64,000 bases of DNA from Korobacter sp036501185 (lineage in GTDB: Bacteria; Acidobacteriota; Terriglobia; Terriglobales; Acidobacteriaceae). Made by a program: the position numbers and the translations under genes. Positions 17,697-26,002 of this stretch are shown here, in pieces. The DNA lies in contig DASYAU010000168.1 in assembly GCA_036501185.1 (NCBI GenBank), forward strand, positions 1 through 64,000, given 5' to 3'. Positions within the stretch are counted from its first letter, which is position 1; each line of letters opens with the position of its first letter. The notes beneath the pieces are model-generated. The model saw only the letters and a program-made list of their open reading frames with translations. It did not search any database and was not told where the DNA came from.

Positions 17697-18511
17697 TCGC
17701 CGCACCTCCGGAAGACCACCAGTATGTGGTCGCCTAACACGCGGAGCCCCGGCCAATTCCGCAGGCGCGCATCAACTCTCTCCAAGGTGCGGAACGCAGA
17801 GGGATGCCTGTGCGCCCACCCTTCCATGTACGACGGCGGAATCGCAAAGCCAATCGCGATAATGTGCTCTAACTGGAACCAAGGACCGAATATCTGTTTC
17901 ATCTCACGCGCCGTCGGATAGTGCACGTCAACGCCAATGCCGTCGATCTGTGCACGATCGCGACCACGGGCGCGGCGCATGGCTTTCGTCCAGTGCCCGC
18001 GAAAGGCGAACAGCAGCATCTCCCACAAGCAGTAACGCGAGCAAAGGCACAGCAGCAGCGATCCGCCAGGGCGCACGAGATGCGCGAGTTGGTCGGCAAC
18101 ATCTCTGAGATCGGAAACACAATTCAGCCCACCGAAGTTGGAGAAGACGCCGTCGAACGGCCCTCGAAACGCCAGTTCAGAAATGCGCTCAGTGCTAAGG
18201 ACGTGAAATGAAACCGGCGATGACGATTGTTGTTCGAGCTTGCGTCGAGCGACCTCAATCATCCGCGGCGAAATGTCGCACGCTACTACGGCGACTTCAT
18301 GCTCCGCGAGATGCAGGGCATCTTCGCCAGTTCCGCAGTTCAACTCCAGCACACGTTCTCCGGCATGGAAGACGCGGTCCATGACCTGCCACACGGCGTT
18401 GCGCTGGGCACGCCCGATGAGCGATTCGGTGAACACTTCGTCGTAGTGCTCGGCAATCTTGTCGAACGCGGCAGTCGATATGGGGGCGGCGACCAGATGT
18501 GGGCTACTCAT
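17693..18511 (-). CDS. Class I SAM methyltransferase
   Basis: 272 residues from ATG 18511, overlapping the upstream radical SAM gene by 8 bp; the longer open frame above it is not supported. The N-terminal AFDKIAEHYDEVF is the typical lead-in of UbiE/methyltransferase-11-type proteins. VLELNCGTGEDAL is motif I, ACDISPRMIEVAR the adenine-binding acidic strand and FDGVFSNFGGLNCV motif II. It acts on a small molecule or lipid by family precedent; the real substrate is not known. Confidence 0.87.
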   Translation of the reverse strand: MSSPHLVAAPISTAAFDKIAEHYDEVFTESLIGRAQRNAVWQVMDRVFHAGERVLELNCGTGEDALHLAEHEVAVVACDISPRMIEVARRKLEQQSSSPVSFHVLSTERISELAFRGPFDGVFSNFGGLNCVSDLRDVADQLAHLVRPGGSLLLCLCSRYCLWEMLLFAFRGHWTKAMRRARGRDRAQIDGIGVDVHYPTAREMKQIFGPWFQLEHIIAIGFAIPPSYMEGWAHRHPSAFRTLERVDARLRNWPGLRVLGDHILVVFRRCGE

Positions 18512-19886
18512 GCGAGTCGGCTCCGGCGGACGCTTGCAATGCATGTCGATGTTCAGCCACCCGTTGCCGAAGCACCGCGGCCGTGGCCACGTCGTGCGTC
18601 GACGCCAATGCAACTTCGTCCCGCAGGAGCTGGTCGGCGTGCTGGTAGTACGCTCGTGGACGTCGTCCCCGAAGTTCAAGTTCGCGGTCCGAGCTCTGCG
18701 CCCACGGTTGCAGCTGCACGAGCCGGTCCTTCACCTGCTCGAAGTAAGGCGTTCCTTTGATCGGGTAAGAGACGGTGGTGAGAAACACATCGGGCTTCGC
18801 ACGCTTCACGTGCTCGATCGTCGCTTCCACGTCGGCGATTTCCTCGCCTTCATATCCCCACATGAGGAACATGCCGCTCTGGATTCCGCGCGCGCGGCAA
18901 AGCTCGGTCGCCTGGTGGACTTGTTCTACCCGTACTCCCCGGTCCATGCGATCGAGAATGCGTTGCGAGCCACTCTCCGAGCCAATCCAGATGCGAAAAC
19001 AACCAAGCTCTGCGAGCAGGTCGGCCATTTCCGCGTTGAAGCGGTCGGCGCGAGTGATGCATTCAAAAGGAATCCGTAATCCCCGCCGCCGCATTTCTCC
19101 GGCGTATTCCCTGATCCATCCGTGATTGATTGTGAAGACGTCGTCGGCCACCCACACCATGTCGGGGGAGTAAGTGATCAACAGCCATTCCACTTCATCC
19201 ACAACCAGCTTTGGGTTGCGCCGTCTATGGGTCTGCCCGTACACAGCGTGGCTGCACCAGCGGCATTTGAATGGACACCCGCGCGCAGTGATGAACGAAA
19301 CCGATCCTTGGCCGTGCGCTTTTCGCCAGGTGTCCACATATCGCGGAATGTCGATGGCCACGCGACTCGGCCACGGCTGCAGATCCAGATTCGCAATTTG
19401 TGCTCGCGGCGCCGTCTGTTGCAGGTTGCCGTGCTCATCGAGAAAGGCGAGTCCGGAAATCTTTGCCACCTGGTCTTGGGCTTTCGCTTCCAGTGCGGTG
19501 AGCAGCTCCTCCATGGTGAGCTCGCCCTCACCCATCACCACGAAGTCTGCGCCGGCCTGCAAGTATTCCGACGCGTATGCGCCCGGCTCGGGTCCACCGA
19601 CTACTGTTCGCCACCCAGCTTCTTTCGCCACACGCAAGATTTCCACTACGTTCTTGCGGGTCATGAGGTTCGCATAAATGCCCAGGATGCCCGGTGTTTC
19701 GCTGCGCAAGTGACGGAACAGCTCTTCGCGAGTCGAGAATGTGCTGTCGAACACATCCACCGCGAATCCCTTCGCGCGGAGGTGCGAGCAGAGATACAGG
19801 ATCCCGAGGGGAGGATACGGCTTCAAAATCTGCATCTCCTTCGGGTCTTCGTACATGAAATATCCGTGCGTGAGCAGGAGCGGCAT
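18504..19886 (-). CDS. B12-binding-type radical SAM enzyme (copy 4)
   Basis: 460 residues. The N-terminal cobalamin-binding-type Rossmann domain begins LLLTHGYFMYEDPKEM, then KPYPPLGILYL, with VVGGPEPGAYA and VVMGEGELTM. The radical SAM centre is Cys204-x3-Cys208-x2-Cys211 (GCPFKCRWC), and a GSESGSQRILD segment lies in the barrel. It is clearly paralogous to the next gene (19887-21377), sharing the LTHxYxxYxDPK opening and PYPPLGxLY. It starts directly next to that gene's stop with no spacer. Class B methylase or C-C bond chemistry is possible. It ends in an alanine-rich, probably helical tail. Confidence 0.88.
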   Translation of the reverse strand: MPLLLTHGYFMYEDPKEMQILKPYPPLGILYLCSHLRAKGFAVDVFDSTFSTREELFRHLRSETPGILGIYANLMTRKNVVEILRVAKEAGWRTVVGGPEPGAYASEYLQAGADFVVMGEGELTMEELLTALEAKAQDQVAKISGLAFLDEHGNLQQTAPRAQIANLDLQPWPSRVAIDIPRYVDTWRKAHGQGSVSFITARGCPFKCRWCSHAVYGQTHRRRNPKLVVDEVEWLLITYSPDMVWVADDVFTINHGWIREYAGEMRRRGLRIPFECITRADRFNAEMADLLAELGCFRIWIGSESGSQRILDRMDRGVRVEQVHQATELCRARGIQSGMFLMWGYEGEEIADVEATIEHVKRAKPDVFLTTVSYPIKGTPYFEQVKDRLVQLQPWAQSSDRELELRGRRPRAYYQHADQLLRDEVALASTHDVATAAVLRQRVAEHRHALQASAGADSHE

Positions 19887-21377
19887 TCAGGCCTCCCTCG
19901 CGCCGGCGGATAAGCCCGGAATCTGCAAAAGCTGCGCGCCACGTTTCAGCGCGGATAACGGTTGCAACTCGGTCGGGCGTGCGTTGCGCGAGGTCAGCTC
20001 CATCTCCGCGACTCGCGACCACAGGCCCGCGATTCGTGCACGCGCTTCCGGTTTCATGCCGCGCCACGCATCCACCTCGGCATGCAACGCGTCCCGCAAT
20101 GCGTGATAGAACTCGCTCTTGTAAGCCGCGGTGAATGTCGCACAAAGGTCGTCGCTATCCTGCCAGTTCCGCTTGGCTCCGAGTTGGTGCTGCACTCGTT
20201 CGTAGAAGCGCGTGTTCGGCAATGGATACGAGACGGAAACGCCGATATCGTCAGGTCGGGTTTCACGGACCAAGTCAATCGTCTGTTGGATTTCCGGCCA
20301 ACGCTCTCCCGGATAGCCGAATTGCAGGAAGTAGCAGGCGCGAATACCGAAATTCGCGAGCGTGCGGCGCGCTTCCGCGACCTTCTCTACTTTGAGCCCT
20401 TTGTCCATCGCGTCGAGCACCTTCTGCGATCCGGACTCAGCGCCCAGCCACACCTCCGCGCACCCGGCGCGCCGAAGGGAATCGACTGTCTCGCGCGTCA
20501 TGAGATCGGCGCGCGACTGTATTTTGAATGGCACGCGCTCTCCGCGCCGCTCCATCTCCTCAGCGAGTTCCCGTGCCCAGCGATGATCGAGTGCGAAGAC
20601 ATCGTCCCCGAACCAAACATGTTCGGCACCGAACCGGTTCTTCAATTCGCACAACTCTTGCGCGACTAGTGCAGCCGAACGCACGTGGAAGCGATCGCCG
20701 GAAATCGGCTTGGCGCACCAGTTGCAGCGGTACGGGCATCCGCGGCTGGCGACGGCATTCACCGAAAAGAAGCCATGCGCAGATTTCCACGCTCGGCGAT
20801 AAAGATCGAGATCGATGAGGTCTCGGGCGGGCGCGGGAATTGCAGTCCACTGCGCCCACTCGGACTTCGCAGGACGATGAATCACCCGTCCACGCTCGTC
20901 GAAATACGAAAGTCCGGTGAGTTCAGGCACCGGTTTCCCTAGGAGCAAAGCGGAAACCAGTTCCCCTAATCGCAGCTCCGATTCTCCGTGCATTACGTAG
21001 CGAGCACCAGCCTGCAAATAGAGCAATGCCTGGTCCGACGCGTCGGAGCCGTGAACGATCACGGTGGCCCCAATCTTCACTGCTTCGCGAATCATTTCAA
21101 ATGCCACTTCGCGCATTCGGAGCAGGCACATCTTCGAGAGGAAATTGAAATCGTCTTCGTAGATCACCACGATCGCGGGCCGGTGTTCGCGCAGCGCCTC
21201 AGGAAATCCAGCCGAAGGATCGAGCAGCATGGTGTCGAACACGGCCACAGACACACTGCGCTCCCGCAGCACTGCCGCGGCGTAGAGCGTCCCCAGTGGC
21301 GGGTATGGCTGCATCTTCCGCACTTGCTTTGGGTCGTAATAGAGATGATAGGAATGGGTCAGCAATACGTCAGCCAC
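19887..21377 (-). CDS. B12-binding-type radical SAM enzyme (copy 3)
   Basis: 496 residues. It opens LLTHSYHLYYDPKQV and PYPPLGTLYAA, a close counterpart of the neighbouring copy 4. The cobalamin-binding-type domain has VIVHGSDASDQ in place of the usual GGxxP turn. The radical SAM centre is Cys214-x3-Cys218-x2-Cys221 (GCPYRCNWC), and LGAESGSQKVLDAM matches copy 4. An extra C-terminal helical part (about 420-496) has no recognised motif. It lies 8 bp after copy 2. Its substrate probably resembles that of copy 4, from which it seems to derive by tandem duplication. Confidence 0.88.
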   Translation of the reverse strand: MADVLLTHSYHLYYDPKQVRKMQPYPPLGTLYAAAVLRERSVSVAVFDTMLLDPSAGFPEALREHRPAIVVIYEDDFNFLSKMCLLRMREVAFEMIREAVKIGATVIVHGSDASDQALLYLQAGARYVMHGESELRLGELVSALLLGKPVPELTGLSYFDERGRVIHRPAKSEWAQWTAIPAPARDLIDLDLYRRAWKSAHGFFSVNAVASRGCPYRCNWCAKPISGDRFHVRSAALVAQELCELKNRFGAEHVWFGDDVFALDHRWARELAEEMERRGERVPFKIQSRADLMTRETVDSLRRAGCAEVWLGAESGSQKVLDAMDKGLKVEKVAEARRTLANFGIRACYFLQFGYPGERWPEIQQTIDLVRETRPDDIGVSVSYPLPNTRFYERVQHQLGAKRNWQDSDDLCATFTAAYKSEFYHALRDALHAEVDAWRGMKPEARARIAGLWSRVAEMELTSRNARPTELQPLSALKRGAQLLQIPGLSAGAREA

Positions 21378-21385
21378 GCGTCACC

Positions 21386-22891
21386 TCAGTTGCAAACAGC
21401 TACTGTCTGTTGCGGCAAACGTTCACCAGTTACGAGCGAGCGCCGTTCGGTCCAACCACCGGTGGTGCGCGCCAGCCACAGTTCCCATGGAAACGAAAAT
21501 TTGCTCTTGCGAATGCGCCATCGCACAGGGTCCCGAACAATGCGGCGAACCGCGCGCGCACCCAACGTCCACTTGGATTTGCTTTTCCGCAGGTCACTGT
21601 TGAGCAGGAAAAATGACAACATCCGCTGCAGTCGGGCGAGGTCACGCCCCTGCAGCCACGGCAACACATTCGTTCCGAGCGGAAGCTGGGCCCACTCCAA
21701 CAGCGATTGCGGCTCGCGCACTCCCATCTCTCGCAACTGCGGCCAAATGGGGATTCCCGGATATGGCGTGAAAACATTTGGGGAGAAACTCACACTCGAA
21801 AATTCGCGGGCAATCTCTCCCATCGTGCGGAGCGTCTGCGTGCGGTCTTCCTCCGTCTCGCCCGGATAACCGAAGATCAGGTTGAACGTGACGCGAATAC
21901 CTGCGTTGTGCGCCTTGCGCGCTGTTTCATGCACCTCGTTCATGTGCTGATGGCGTTTGTTCATCGCTTTCAGTACCGCTTCCGAAGTGGACTCCGTGCC
22001 GAAACCCATGTGCGTCACGCCACTGCGGCGGAGCATCAGAACTTCGTCGTCACTCATGCGCGAAAGGAAGTCCGTGGAAGCCTGGAAAGTCCAGCGGAAC
22101 TGCACGCCGGAATCGCAGATGCCCTTGGCGATTGCGATTGCGCGTCGAAGATCGACGGGAAAATTCGAATCCAGCAGCGCGATCTCAGCAATGCGGTAGC
22201 GTGCCGCGAGGCTCGTCATTTCCTCGACCACGCGCGTTGCGGACAAGGAATGAAACCGCCGCTTATAAAAAACCGTGTCTGTGCAGTAATTGCATGCATA
22301 CGGGCAGCCGACGCTGGTCGCGTATGCCAAAGTGCGTTCCCCACAAACGCGTTCGTACGCGTCGAAATCCACCAGCTCGTACGCGGGGACGGGTAATTCG
22401 TCGAGCGACTGGATGCGACGCTCAACGTTGTGCTCGATCTTGCCGTCGGGCTTCCATGAAAGCCCAGCAATGAACTGTCCATTGCGTTCGACACTCAGCG
22501 CCTCGACGAGCTCGAGGAACGACGCATCTCCCTGCCGGCGAACTACGTAATCCACGTAAGGTTCCGCGAGAGTTTGGTCGGTGGTAAGTGTGGGATGCCA
22601 TCCGCCGAACACGACCGGCATTGTTGGACGGAGCTTCTTGGCTAGTTTCGCTGCCTCGATCGCGCCATAGATCATTGGCCCGGTCAGTGCCGAAATTCCC
22701 AGGCACAGCGCATCCCCAATTTCTTTCTCTATTCTTTGCCGATAATCGGGAGCGATGGCGGCATCGATCACCACCACTGTGTAGTCGTGGGTGCGCAACG
22801 TCGCCGCCAGGGAAAGCAGGCAAGTTGGCGCACTGAGCGGCGGCCCTTCATACGCTGGATAGAACAGTACGACTTTACCGCGGCTCAGCAT
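21386..22891 (-). CDS. B12-binding-type radical SAM enzyme (copy 2)
   Basis: 501 residues, the same length as copy 1, and paralogous to it: shared FGGWHPTL/LGGWHPSL, DFDAYERVCG and FTPYPG. The N-terminal VVLFYPAYEGPPLSAP is typical of COG1032 proteins. The radical SAM centre is Cys196-x3-Cys200-x2-Cys203 (GCPYACNYC). Its start overlaps the stop of copy 1 by 7 bp. A basic, Trp-rich C-terminus (residues about 430-480) suggests contact with a membrane or acidic substrate. The function is not assignable beyond a cobalamin-type radical SAM enzyme. Confidence 0.88.
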   Translation of the reverse strand: MLSRGKVVLFYPAYEGPPLSAPTCLLSLAATLRTHDYTVVVIDAAIAPDYRQRIEKEIGDALCLGISALTGPMIYGAIEAAKLAKKLRPTMPVVFGGWHPTLTTDQTLAEPYVDYVVRRQGDASFLELVEALSVERNGQFIAGLSWKPDGKIEHNVERRIQSLDELPVPAYELVDFDAYERVCGERTLAYATSVGCPYACNYCTDTVFYKRRFHSLSATRVVEEMTSLAARYRIAEIALLDSNFPVDLRRAIAIAKGICDSGVQFRWTFQASTDFLSRMSDDEVLMLRRSGVTHMGFGTESTSEAVLKAMNKRHQHMNEVHETARKAHNAGIRVTFNLIFGYPGETEEDRTQTLRTMGEIAREFSSVSFSPNVFTPYPGIPIWPQLREMGVREPQSLLEWAQLPLGTNVLPWLQGRDLARLQRMLSFFLLNSDLRKSKSKWTLGARAVRRIVRDPVRWRIRKSKFSFPWELWLARTTGGWTERRSLVTGERLPQQTVAVCN

Positions 22892-24390
22892 GCCGCCTCC
22901 GCCGTGGCCGTGGTCTGAATCCGCTTGGCGTCAACTGCTGGTTTCATCGCCATGCGTCGTTTCAGCTTTTCATTCAGCCAAAGCTCGAACGGAGCAGCAT
23001 AAAAGTCGTTGCGCAGGCGCCAGCGCGCGGGAATCGAAATGCTCTTTTGCGCGATTCGCGTGAGGCTGTTCCGCCGTTGTGCCGCAATCGGAATGCGATC
23101 GAACGCGATGCGAAGGTAGTCGCGCATCACCTGCAGCCGCCGATGTTCTTTCCCCTTCAACCAAGGCAGCTCTGTGTAACGAGGGAAAAAATCGGCCCAC
23201 CCTTCAAAACTGGTCGGAACATCTATGCCGATCTCTTGCGCCTTTTGCATCACCGGCGCGCCCGGATACGGTGTGAAGATGTTCGTCCAGAATTCCGCGC
23301 CTGGGTAGCGCGTGCACATGTCGAGAATGAAACGAACTGTCTCCCGTCGCTCCGGCGCCCCTTCGCCTGGAAATGCGAAGATGATGTTGAACGATGGCCG
23401 AATGCCCGCTGCGAGGCAGCGCGCCGCACTTTCGTATATCGAGCCGAAATCCTGGAAGTCTTTGTTCATCGCCTCGAGGATCTTCGCCGAGCCCGACTCG
23501 GCGCCTTGGCAAATCTGCTGAAGCCCGGCGCGATGCAACATCTTCAAATCGTCGGGCGAGAGTCGCGCCACCAGGTTGGTCGTTGCCTGGATGCTCCACT
23601 TGAAGTTCGCGCCGGCGCGTACCAGTCCTTCGCCGATCCGCCGCGCGCGATCGAGGTCCACAAGGAAGTTGTCGTCTACCACCCACAGCATTTCGAGGTT
23701 GTAACGACGGGTGAGGTCAACTGTCTCCTCTACGAATCGCTCAGCCGGCAGGGCATTCCATTTACGTCCGTATACTCCCGCGTTGGTGCAGTACGCGCAG
23801 TTAAACGGACAGGCAAGACTCGAGGTGTACATCGCCCAACGGCGACCGCACACCCGCTCGTAGGCGTCGAAGTCGGCGAGGTGATAGGCCTTCTGCGGGA
23901 GATCCGCCAGCGGCCGCAACGGACGCTCCTGCGTGAAAACCAGCTTCCCATCGCGCTTAAAGCCGATTCCCGGAATCAGGTCCATCGCCGAACCACTCTG
24001 CAGGTGCTGGACTACATCGAGCATCGCCTCTTCGCCCTGTCCGCGCACAACAATATCCACGTAGGGGGCAGCCAGCGTTTGCGATGGCAGGAGTGACGGA
24101 TGCCATCCTCCAAGAATGATGGGAAACTCGGGGTTCCGCTCCTTGATCGCTTTGGCGATCGCCACCGTCTCGCGGATCATCGGCCCTGTGACCAGTGAAA
24201 TACCAAGGCAGATCGCGTCGCGTACTTCTTCGAGTACTCGTTGCTGGAAGTTCGGCGTGATCGTCGAATCGATCAGCACCACTTCATACCCCGCATTCAA
24301 CAAGGGTGTCGCCACCGCGAGGATTCCAAGCGGCGCCGTTGCCTCGGTACTTGCAAAGGATGGAAAAAAGAAGACGACTTTGTTCGACAT
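22885..24390 (-). CDS. B12-binding-type radical SAM enzyme (copy 1, first gene of operon)
   Basis: 501 residues from ATG 24390; the 72-residue extension above it crosses the divergent gene and is rejected. The cobalamin-binding-type domain runs VVFFFPSFASTEATAPLG to about 125, with LGGWHPSL and VRGQGEEA. The radical SAM motif is Cys194-x3-Cys198-x2-Cys201 (ACPFNCAYC), and GAESGSAKILEAMN lies in the barrel. It leads a nine-gene minus-strand operon in which every junction is an overlap or a gap of no more than 8 bp. A CCCGA/TCGGG inverted repeat (24394-24410) sits right at its ribosome-binding region and could influence translation. Confidence 0.88.
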   Translation of the reverse strand: MSNKVVFFFPSFASTEATAPLGILAVATPLLNAGYEVVLIDSTITPNFQQRVLEEVRDAICLGISLVTGPMIRETVAIAKAIKERNPEFPIILGGWHPSLLPSQTLAAPYVDIVVRGQGEEAMLDVVQHLQSGSAMDLIPGIGFKRDGKLVFTQERPLRPLADLPQKAYHLADFDAYERVCGRRWAMYTSSLACPFNCAYCTNAGVYGRKWNALPAERFVEETVDLTRRYNLEMLWVVDDNFLVDLDRARRIGEGLVRAGANFKWSIQATTNLVARLSPDDLKMLHRAGLQQICQGAESGSAKILEAMNKDFQDFGSIYESAARCLAAGIRPSFNIIFAFPGEGAPERRETVRFILDMCTRYPGAEFWTNIFTPYPGAPVMQKAQEIGIDVPTSFEGWADFFPRYTELPWLKGKEHRRLQVMRDYLRIAFDRIPIAAQRRNSLTRIAQKSISIPARWRLRNDFYAAPFELWLNEKLKRRMAMKPAVDAKRIQTTATAEAAC

Positions 24391-24520
24391 GCTCCCCGAT
24401 CCGATGTCGGGACTATAGGAGCCGCTCACATCTCCGTTGTCACGAGGTTGTGAATGAATTGTCAGACTTTCGTAGAGTGGCCTTTCGTCTCGCAAAGGTG
24501 CGGTAGTTTGGTCATGCGCG
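24391..24520. promoter_or_regulatory. Divergent promoter region, radical SAM operon versus HprK-like gene
   Basis: This 130-bp gap holds promoters in both directions. Seen: an inverted repeat CCCGA-N7-TCGGG at 24394-24410 next to the minus-strand start, and GTTGTCACGA at 24436-24445, identical to 12261-12270 upstream of the barrel-protein gene. No riboswitch-like conserved B12 box was recognised. The co-regulation idea is inference. Confidence 0.45.
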
Positions 24521-25483
24521 ATGAAACACACAGCAGTGCTGCAAGCATGTTTCGCCGAACACAATGTCACGCTAAATCTGGCGGGAGCGCACTGTCGCTT
24601 GCGCACGAATTCGCTCGCGGTCGTTGAGTCGCTTGCGGCCTTCGCCGCTCCAGAGCCACAAGGGCCAGAACTGCTGCTCGATGTTTATGCTACGCAAGCG
24701 GCAGACGTGCGCGAACCGGCGCATTTCAGAGGGATGGGGCCTTTTGTTATCGCTGAGTACGGCGCGAACGTCTTCCTTTTCGATGTCGCGCGGCGCAAAG
24801 TTCATGCATGGATCACCGAGGCGGCCGCCCGCGATCGCGAGTTCTGGGCTGAGCAATGGCTGCCTGTCATTGTGGGCGTGGCGGGCATTGCTGCCGGCGT
24901 GCTTCCTCTGCACAGCGCTTGTGTGGTGAAGAACGGACGAGGCGTGCTTATCGCTGGAGAGTCCATGGCTGGCAAATCAACTTTCTCAGTCGCCATGGCC
25001 AAACAAGGTTTTGAACTTCTCTCCGACGATTGGACCTACATTCATCGTGGTATCAATGCGCTGTTCGCGCGCGGATTCCACTTGCCGGTCAAGCTGCTGC
25101 CCGACGCAGCCGCTTTTTTCCCTGAACTGCACGAACTGCGGCCCGCGCCTACTCTCAATGGCGAAATCGCGTACACCGCAACCGCTGGTCGCCTCGGCGT
25201 CGAATGCACTGCTCATTGCAAAATCGTCGCGATGCTCTTCCTCCAGAGAAGTACGGCAGGATGGCCGACATTTACAATCGCAGAGCCGGAGTTCGCTCGA
25301 GCCTATGTCGAGAACAGCGTCGAGCGTTTGCCACCCGAACTACACGAACTTCAACGCGAGAGAACTCGCCTCATCGACGGCATCTGTCAACTGCCTTCCT
25401 GGCACTATCAGTACTGCGGTGTTCCGTCCGAAGGAGCCGCCTCCGCCGCGTCGTTCCTGAACTCAATCGGAGGTCTCTTATGA
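24521..25483 (+). CDS. HPr kinase-like protein (HprK-related kinase)
   Basis: 320 residues. Residues 1-105 form an N-terminal domain of unknown role (RTNSLAVV at 28-35, GANVFLFDV at 81-89). The kinase core follows, with P-loop GESMAGKST (146-154) and LLSDDW (168-170 SDD), matching the HprK C-terminal fold in which the P-loop binds ATP. PLHSACVV just before the P-loop is also family-typical. Related kinases in exopolysaccharide and lasso-peptide loci phosphorylate non-HPr substrates. The real target here is unknown. It is divergent from the radical SAM operon and overlaps the next gene by ATGA. Confidence 0.82.
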   Translation: MKHTAVLQACFAEHNVTLNLAGAHCRLRTNSLAVVESLAAFAAPEPQGPELLLDVYATQAADVREPAHFRGMGPFVIAEYGANVFLFDVARRKVHAWITEAAARDREFWAEQWLPVIVGVAGIAAGVLPLHSACVVKNGRGVLIAGESMAGKSTFSVAMAKQGFELLSDDWTYIHRGINALFARGFHLPVKLLPDAAAFFPELHELRPAPTLNGEIAYTATAGRLGVECTAHCKIVAMLFLQRSTAGWPTFTIAEPEFARAYVENSVERLPPELHELQRERTRLIDGICQLPSWHYQYCGVPSEGAASAASFLNSIGGLL

Positions 25484-25845
25484 ATCTGGTTCGGACCGGA
25501 CCACCCGATCTCCTGCGCCGCTTTGTGCCGACGCCCTACAAACTCATTCACGGCACTACGACGTTCGAGACCAACGACCTCGAACTTCTCGACGCGATTG
25601 ACTGCCAGGCGATTCCGGAAGAAGCTCGGCATTTTGCAATTCGCATTGTTCGCGATACATGTGCCGACGCGTTGCACGAACGTCGCGTATTCGAAAGCGA
25701 TAGGTTGTGCCTCATATCCATTGGTTCCTACACTCTGTTTATCGTGGATAGCGAGGAGCAGCGCGTGTTTGCCTTCCTGGCCAGCGATTTCCCCGCTGCT
25801 CGTATCTGCGAGGAGCTCCGTTCCGCGCTGGACGCGCGAAGATAG
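25480..25845 (+). CDS. Small protein resembling the free N-terminal domain of the HprK-like kinase
   Basis: 121 residues from ATG 25480, overlapping the kinase stop (ATGA). It has no kinase motif. Its sequence lines up in register with the N-terminal domain of the upstream kinase: ETNDLELL (30-37) against RTNSLAVV (28-35), and GSYTLFIVDSEEQRVFAF (82-99) against GANVFLFDVARRKVHAWI (81-98). It could act as a substrate-recognition or regulatory partner of the kinase, comparable in principle to split RiPP-recognition proteins. The similarity was judged by eye. It is not a recognisable PqqD protein. Confidence 0.7.
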   Translation: MNLVRTGPPDLLRRFVPTPYKLIHGTTTFETNDLELLDAIDCQAIPEEARHFAIRIVRDTCADALHERRVFESDRLCLISIGSYTLFIVDSEEQRVFAFLASDFPAARICEELRSALDARR

Positions 25846-25950
25846 CCTCCCTCTCCCGCCGAGCGTGCAATTTCGCTTTCCTGAAATTTATCCCTTAAGC
25901 CGGCGTGCTCCCGAACCCTGTTCCTGCATAGCGACTCGCTTTTGCGGGCC

Positions 25951-25970
25951 TTTCAGGATATTTTCAGGAT
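25951..25970. promoter_or_regulatory. Tandem TTTCAGGAT boxes upstream of the response-regulator gene
   Basis: TTTCAGGAT occurs at 25951-25959 and again at 25962-25970, an 11-bp period (one helical turn), the spacing seen for OmpR-family dimers. A third copy of the core, TTTCAGGA, is on the opposite strand at 25879-25886. The boxes end about 30 bp before the regulator start. They are a probable autoregulation site, by inference. Confidence 0.5.
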
Positions 25971-26002
25971 CGAAGATCGACTATTAGTCTGGCGAGAGGC
26001 AA

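Noticed and set aside
24391..24520. Cobalamin riboswitch before the B12-type radical SAM operon
   Set aside because: The 130-bp gap is too short for the full element and no B12-box-like conserved sequence was recognised; the same holds for the leader before the NiCoT gene.
12328..25845. Lasso-peptide or other RiPP cluster
   Set aside because: HprK-like and nucleotidyltransferase genes occur in such clusters, but there is no asparagine-synthetase-like cyclase, no leader protease and no small precursor gene in the gaps.
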